From Betaproteobacteria bacterium (GTDB lineage Bacteria > Pseudomonadota > Gammaproteobacteria > Burkholderiales > Rhodocyclaceae), in assembly GCA_020047725.1 (NCBI GenBank), contig JAIFNM010000052.1, positions 1 through 16,388 on the forward strand: a DNA stretch of 16,388 nt. The letters are read 5' to 3'. The notes beneath the pieces were generated by a model. It saw nothing but the letters and a program-made list of their open reading frames with translations. It had not been told where the DNA came from and ran no database searches. Numbering within the stretch: position 1 is the first letter of the stretch; every line of letters begins with the position of its first letter. The position numbers were made by a program, and so were the translations under genes. Below, one piece after another: positions 13,663 to 16,388 of this stretch.

Positions 13663-15123
13663 TCAAGCGTTCAAAGACAGACTCACGCATTTACGCGCGA
13701 GAATCTCGGTCGGGTCGAGCAGCACGACGCTTTTCCCCGCCACCTTGAAATCATCGTTCTGCGCCAGCAACAGCGGCAATTCGGTACAGCCGAGGATGAC
13801 GATTTCCGCACCCTGCTCGACCAGATGCGCCAGCGCCGCCAGCAGATCGTTCTTGCATTCACCCTCGGTGAAACCGGCCTTGACGCCCTTCTCGCCGTAG
13901 ATGGCGCTCATCACTTTGGCCTGATTCGCCTCATCCGGCACGCGCAATTCCAGCCCGGCCTTCTCGACGATATCGTGGTAAACACGGCTGCGAATCGTAC
14001 CCGACGTTGCCAGCAGGCCGATAACTTTGCGCCCGGAATGATGCTTGCGAACGTACTCCACCGTTTCGAACAGCATGTTGATGATGGGAATCGACAGATA
14101 GGGCTGGATGCGTTCGACAAAAGCATGCGCCGTATTGCACGGAATGACGATCAAATCGGCTTCATCCGCTTCCAGTTTCTTGCAGGTGGCGTACAGCGCC
14201 ACCGTCGGGTCGGCGCCTTCACCGATCAGGTTCTCGGTACGATCCGGAATCTGCGGGTTCTGTTCGACGACGACCTTGATGTGCTCCTGATCGCGCCGCG
14301 CCGGCGTATTGCGCACGATCTTGGTCATGAAATCGACCGTCGCCGCCGGGCCGACACCGCCGACCACGCCGATCTTGAAAGGCCGCGCCGACACATCACC
14401 GCCAAAATCCACGGCATACCGGGCATAGACCTGATTCACATCGATCACCGGCAAACCCCGTTCGCACAGCGCGTCCACCACGATCGGGATTTCAGTAAAA
14501 CCCGGCAGGATGATTTCGGCGCCCTGCGCCATCACATCGCGACAGGCCCGATCAAGCAGCTCGACCGATTGCCCCTGCAAATGTCCCGACTTGATGCCGT
14601 CTTCGCCGTAAATCGCTGGCATCAGCCCGTCGCGCTGCATGTCCGGGCTCGGGTAGATCAGTTGCCAGCGCGGATCGTCGAAATAGCGCTCGAACAGCCG
14701 GTGCTTGCGCACGTAGTCGGAGGTCAGCACACCGATCTTGCGCACCTCGGGGTAACGCCGTTCGACATGCGCACGCAGCGCCTCCATGATGTTGACCACC
14801 GGCAGGCGGATCTCCGGCTTCAGTTCGTCAAGGAAGGTGTGACTGATGAAGCAGGTCAGGATCACCGCGTCGAGCTTGCGCTGCTCGAAATTGCGGATCA
14901 TGTCGAAAACGTAGAGCTTGCGGCCATTCACGTTGGCATCGGCGCGCCCGGGCTGTTCGTCCTCTTCGAAGGGATGTTGCTCGAAGACCACATCGAACTG
15001 GTCGCGCCCGCCCGATGAGGGCGACAGTTTGACCAGCTTGAAGAAAATGTCCGCGCCACCAAGCGACCCCAGCCCGCCGACTACGCCGAAACGACGCCGC
15101 TCTGCCTTGCGTGTCAGTGTCAC
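13663..15123 (-). CDS. Tandem double-domain aspartate/glutamate racemase family protein
   Basis: A fusion of two Asp/Glu racemase (PF01177-type) domains, 486 residues instead of the usual 230-250. Domain 1 (about 8-240) starts RRFGVVGGLGSLGGAD; domain 2 (about 248-484) starts KIGVVGGVGPAATVDF. Cofactor-independent racemases use two cysteines. Domain 2 has both: C329 in PCNTAH and C446 in GCTELPL. Domain 1 keeps the first (C91, LTCFISH), but the second is replaced by F209 (LPGFTEIP), so it should not racemise by the two-base mechanism. The substrate is probably an acidic or other amino acid, unproven. I chose the GTG at 15123 because, on the minus strand, GGAG lies 7 bases upstream; a GTG at 15141 would add MIWRII and lacks such a site. 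The ene-reductase gene follows 97 bases downstream. Confidence 0.9.
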   Translation of the reverse strand: MTLTRKAERRRFGVVGGLGSLGGADIFFKLVKLSPSSGGRDQFDVVFEQHPFEEDEQPGRADANVNGRKLYVFDMIRNFEQRKLDAVILTCFISHTFLDELKPEIRLPVVNIMEALRAHVERRYPEVRKIGVLTSDYVRKHRLFERYFDDPRWQLIYPSPDMQRDGLMPAIYGEDGIKSGHLQGQSVELLDRACRDVMAQGAEIILPGFTEIPIVVDALCERGLPVIDVNQVYARYAVDFGGDVSARPFKIGVVGGVGPAATVDFMTKIVRNTPARRDQEHIKVVVEQNPQIPDRTENLIGEGADPTVALYATCKKLEADEADLIVIPCNTAHAFVERIQPYLSIPIINMLFETVEYVRKHHSGRKVIGLLATSGTIRSRVYHDIVEKAGLELRVPDEANQAKVMSAIYGEKGVKAGFTEGECKNDLLAALAHLVEQGAEIVILGCTELPLLLAQNDDFKVAGKSVVLLDPTEILARKCVSLSLNA

Positions 15124-15231
15124 GATGATTCTCCAGATCACATCAATCAGGCTGGCAAGTTTGCCTGATCCTGGGAAACGTAGCGAGAATTTCAGCGGCC
15201 CACTTGAAGCACTGGCCTACAGCCCAATAAA

Positions 15232-15295
15232 CACGGGCATCTCCAAAAGATGTGCCTGCAGAACCAGTATCCATGCGCCCTGCAGGAAACCCGTG
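15232..15295. other. Nested inverted repeats upstream of the racemase gene
   Basis: In the 203-base gap between the DUF3047 stop and the racemase start, CACGGG (15232-15237) pairs with CCCGTG (15290-15295), and inside it CCTGCAG (15255-15261) pairs with CTGCAGG (15280-15286). A local hairpin GCATCT/AGATGT also fits at 15238-15254. On the minus strand this lies after the DUF3047 stop and before the racemase gene, so it could be a terminator without T run, a leader structure or a repeat. I do not match it to a known riboswitch. The rest of the gap shows nothing I can name. Confidence 0.35.
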
Positions 15296-15326
15296 ATGTC
15301 AAGACGACTTCCAGTTTGGCGAGATT

Positions 15327-16040
15327 TCAACACGATTCGTCTCTGGACACGAAACGGAAATCCGCAAAGCCGGCATGTGCTGATTCCCCTGTATTATCGG
15401 TATCGGAGGCGAGCGCCAGTCCGGTCAGCTTCGCCGGTGCATGACCGAATGCAGTCTGGAAGTCTGAGCCCACATCACGGCGCTCGGTGACCCAGCGCAG
15501 CGCATCAGCGTCACCAGTACGCAGCACCAGCATCCGTGCCCGGTCCGTGTAGGCATTCGCCTGCCAGGTACCGACCGGATAGCGGTTGTCCCAGAGGTAG
15601 TTGATCGCCGCATCGGGAACGGAGTTGCCACGCAACGAGCGCGCCAATCCAAGTGCCAATCGCGTCCCGACACTCAGCGTTCCAGGCGGCACCTCGAAGC
15701 TCAGATAGACGCGCGCAGCATAGTCATCACCGGCCTTGGTCGCCATATCGGCACTTTTCAACGCTGCATCGATGCGCCAGCGCCAACAGAGGATCGGTGT
15801 TTTTGCTAGATCCACCTCGACCGGCCGCGTCAGCAGCGTCATGCTTTTTTCAGAATGCGCTTCGACGGCAGCAACGCCATCCCATTCGCGCAAACGATAG
15901 GTGGTCGATGGAACGTCCCTGTTCAATTGTTCCACTTTCCACGGGGCAGGAATATCACCTGCCGACCCAAAACGCCCGACCCATAACGGCTCGGCACTTG
16001 CAAGCGATGGAATCATCAGCAATATTGCGATACGGTTCAT
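15327..16040 (-). CDS. Exported DUF3047 family protein
   Basis: A 237-residue protein of the DUF3047 family (PF11249), function unknown. It has a short signal peptide (hydrophobic residues 4-14, likely cleavage after ASA at 16), so the mature protein is probably periplasmic. Family blocks are all present: an opening LWVGRFGS, then WRWRID (86-91) with GDDYAARVYLSFE (104-116), INYLWDN-YPVGT (146-158), NAYTDRARMLVLR (162-174), the RDV-SDFQTAFG stretch, and the closing ASDTDNTGES (211-220). Length is normal for the family. The start is very well supported: on the minus strand AGGAGG lies 5 bases before the ATG at 16040. No partner gene identifies its role; the racemase gene downstream is 203 bases away. 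Confidence 0.92.
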   Translation of the reverse strand: MNRIAILLMIPSLASAEPLWVGRFGSAGDIPAPWKVEQLNRDVPSTTYRLREWDGVAAVEAHSEKSMTLLTRPVEVDLAKTPILCWRWRIDAALKSADMATKAGDDYAARVYLSFEVPPGTLSVGTRLALGLARSLRGNSVPDAAINYLWDNRYPVGTWQANAYTDRARMLVLRTGDADALRWVTERRDVGSDFQTAFGHAPAKLTGLALASDTDNTGESAHAGFADFRFVSRDESC

Positions 16041-16388
16041 CCGCGCCTCCTAGCGTGAAATCGACCTGCCCAAACCAGCAAACCCTGTGGCGCATAAGCG
16101 CTCTTTCCAGCACCCTTGTTTCCAGGAATCTCAAAGATTCTAACGGATTCTTATTCCAGATTGCGGTCGGCCAATGGCTACCACGGATGGGTGTGCGTGA
16201 AAGTTTGGTTGCCTGAAAAAAAAGCCAACGACGCGGTAGAGCACAAACGCCCATCGCGCAGTGAAACTGCGCTCTTACGAAAAACCGGTAACCGTTGGGG
16301 AAATTCAGAACCAGATTCCGCAGCGACCAACACGTTCAAACGCACCCAATGGCCGACCCGCACACCTCGCTTGCCGCTCCTCATCGCA
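16041..16388. other. 348-base stretch without a supportable gene
   Basis: The stretch upstream of the DUF3047 gene holds its promoter, though no clear -35/-10 pair stands out. Two short hairpins are visible: GAATCT/AGATTC at 16126-16140 (loop CAA) and GCGCAG/CTGCGC at 16256-16272 (loop TGAAA). An A8 run lies at 16216-16223. Open frames here (minus 16178-16384; plus from a GTG at 16191 to the window edge) have no ribosome-binding site and no family resemblance, so I do not call a gene. Confidence 0.5.

Noticed and set aside
13825..15018. Long plus-strand open frame (397 codons) opposite the racemase gene
   Set aside because: It mirrors the high-G+C racemase gene, its product is rich in Arg, His and Asp as antisense frames are, and it has no family match; the minus-strand protein is clearly real.
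16178..16384. Small minus-strand gene at the right end
   Set aside because: There is no ribosome-binding site or recognisable protein, and a plus-strand frame is open over the same bases to the window edge.

Overview
The window looks like chromosome of a betaproteobacterium, most likely of the Rhodocyclales (Dechloromonas/Azonexus/Accumulibacter type). This rests on the family content and general protein style (DUF482, RlmF, XenA-like ene-reductase, DUF3047, HTH-receiver regulator) and not on any database match. No rRNA, tRNA, CRISPR array, transposase or integrase was seen.

Layout. (1) 1-1790, plus strand, housekeeping: the 3' end of a DUF482/GNAT-like gene, the 23S rRNA m6A1618 methyltransferase gene rlmF, and a secreted FKBP-type prolyl isomerase. 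(2) 1804-9934, a five-gene signal-transduction block: a membrane hybrid histidine kinase on the minus strand; divergently, an HTH-receiver regulator and a soluble receiver-kinase; then a lipoprotein sugar-type periplasmic binding protein and a second membrane hybrid kinase. No ABC permease or ATPase accompanies the binding protein, so a sensing role (LuxP/LuxQ-like logic) is more likely than transport. The four signalling proteins carry three kinase cores and four receivers, but no HPt domain is visible. (3) 9944-10144, a chimeric gene remnant whose first part is a diverged copy of rlmF codons 32-74, fused in frame to a diverged copy of the last 23 codons of the FKBP gene. The signalling block is therefore bracketed by the intact rlmF-FKBP pair and by a collapsed second version of it. 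(4) 10253-11527, a DHA3-type MFS efflux transporter of lower G+C, with a small palindrome over its likely -10 element, followed by a nested palindromic repeat. (5) 11674-16040, minus strand, high-G+C genes: an unrecognised 190-residue protein, an Old Yellow Enzyme, a double-domain Asp/Glu racemase homologue and an exported DUF3047 protein. Two dispersed-type palindromic repeats lie in the gaps. (6) 16041-16388, no supportable gene.

How the parts may work together: the two membrane kinases and the soluble receiver-kinase probably converge on the HTH-receiver protein as DNA-binding output, acting at least on the 184-bp divergent promoter region between it and the first kinase. The binding lipoprotein probably presents a small ligand to the Cache domain of the kinase encoded 23 bases downstream. 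The best candidates for something undescribed are this binding-protein-coupled relay and the chimeric rlmF/FKBP remnant that records how the locus was rearranged.
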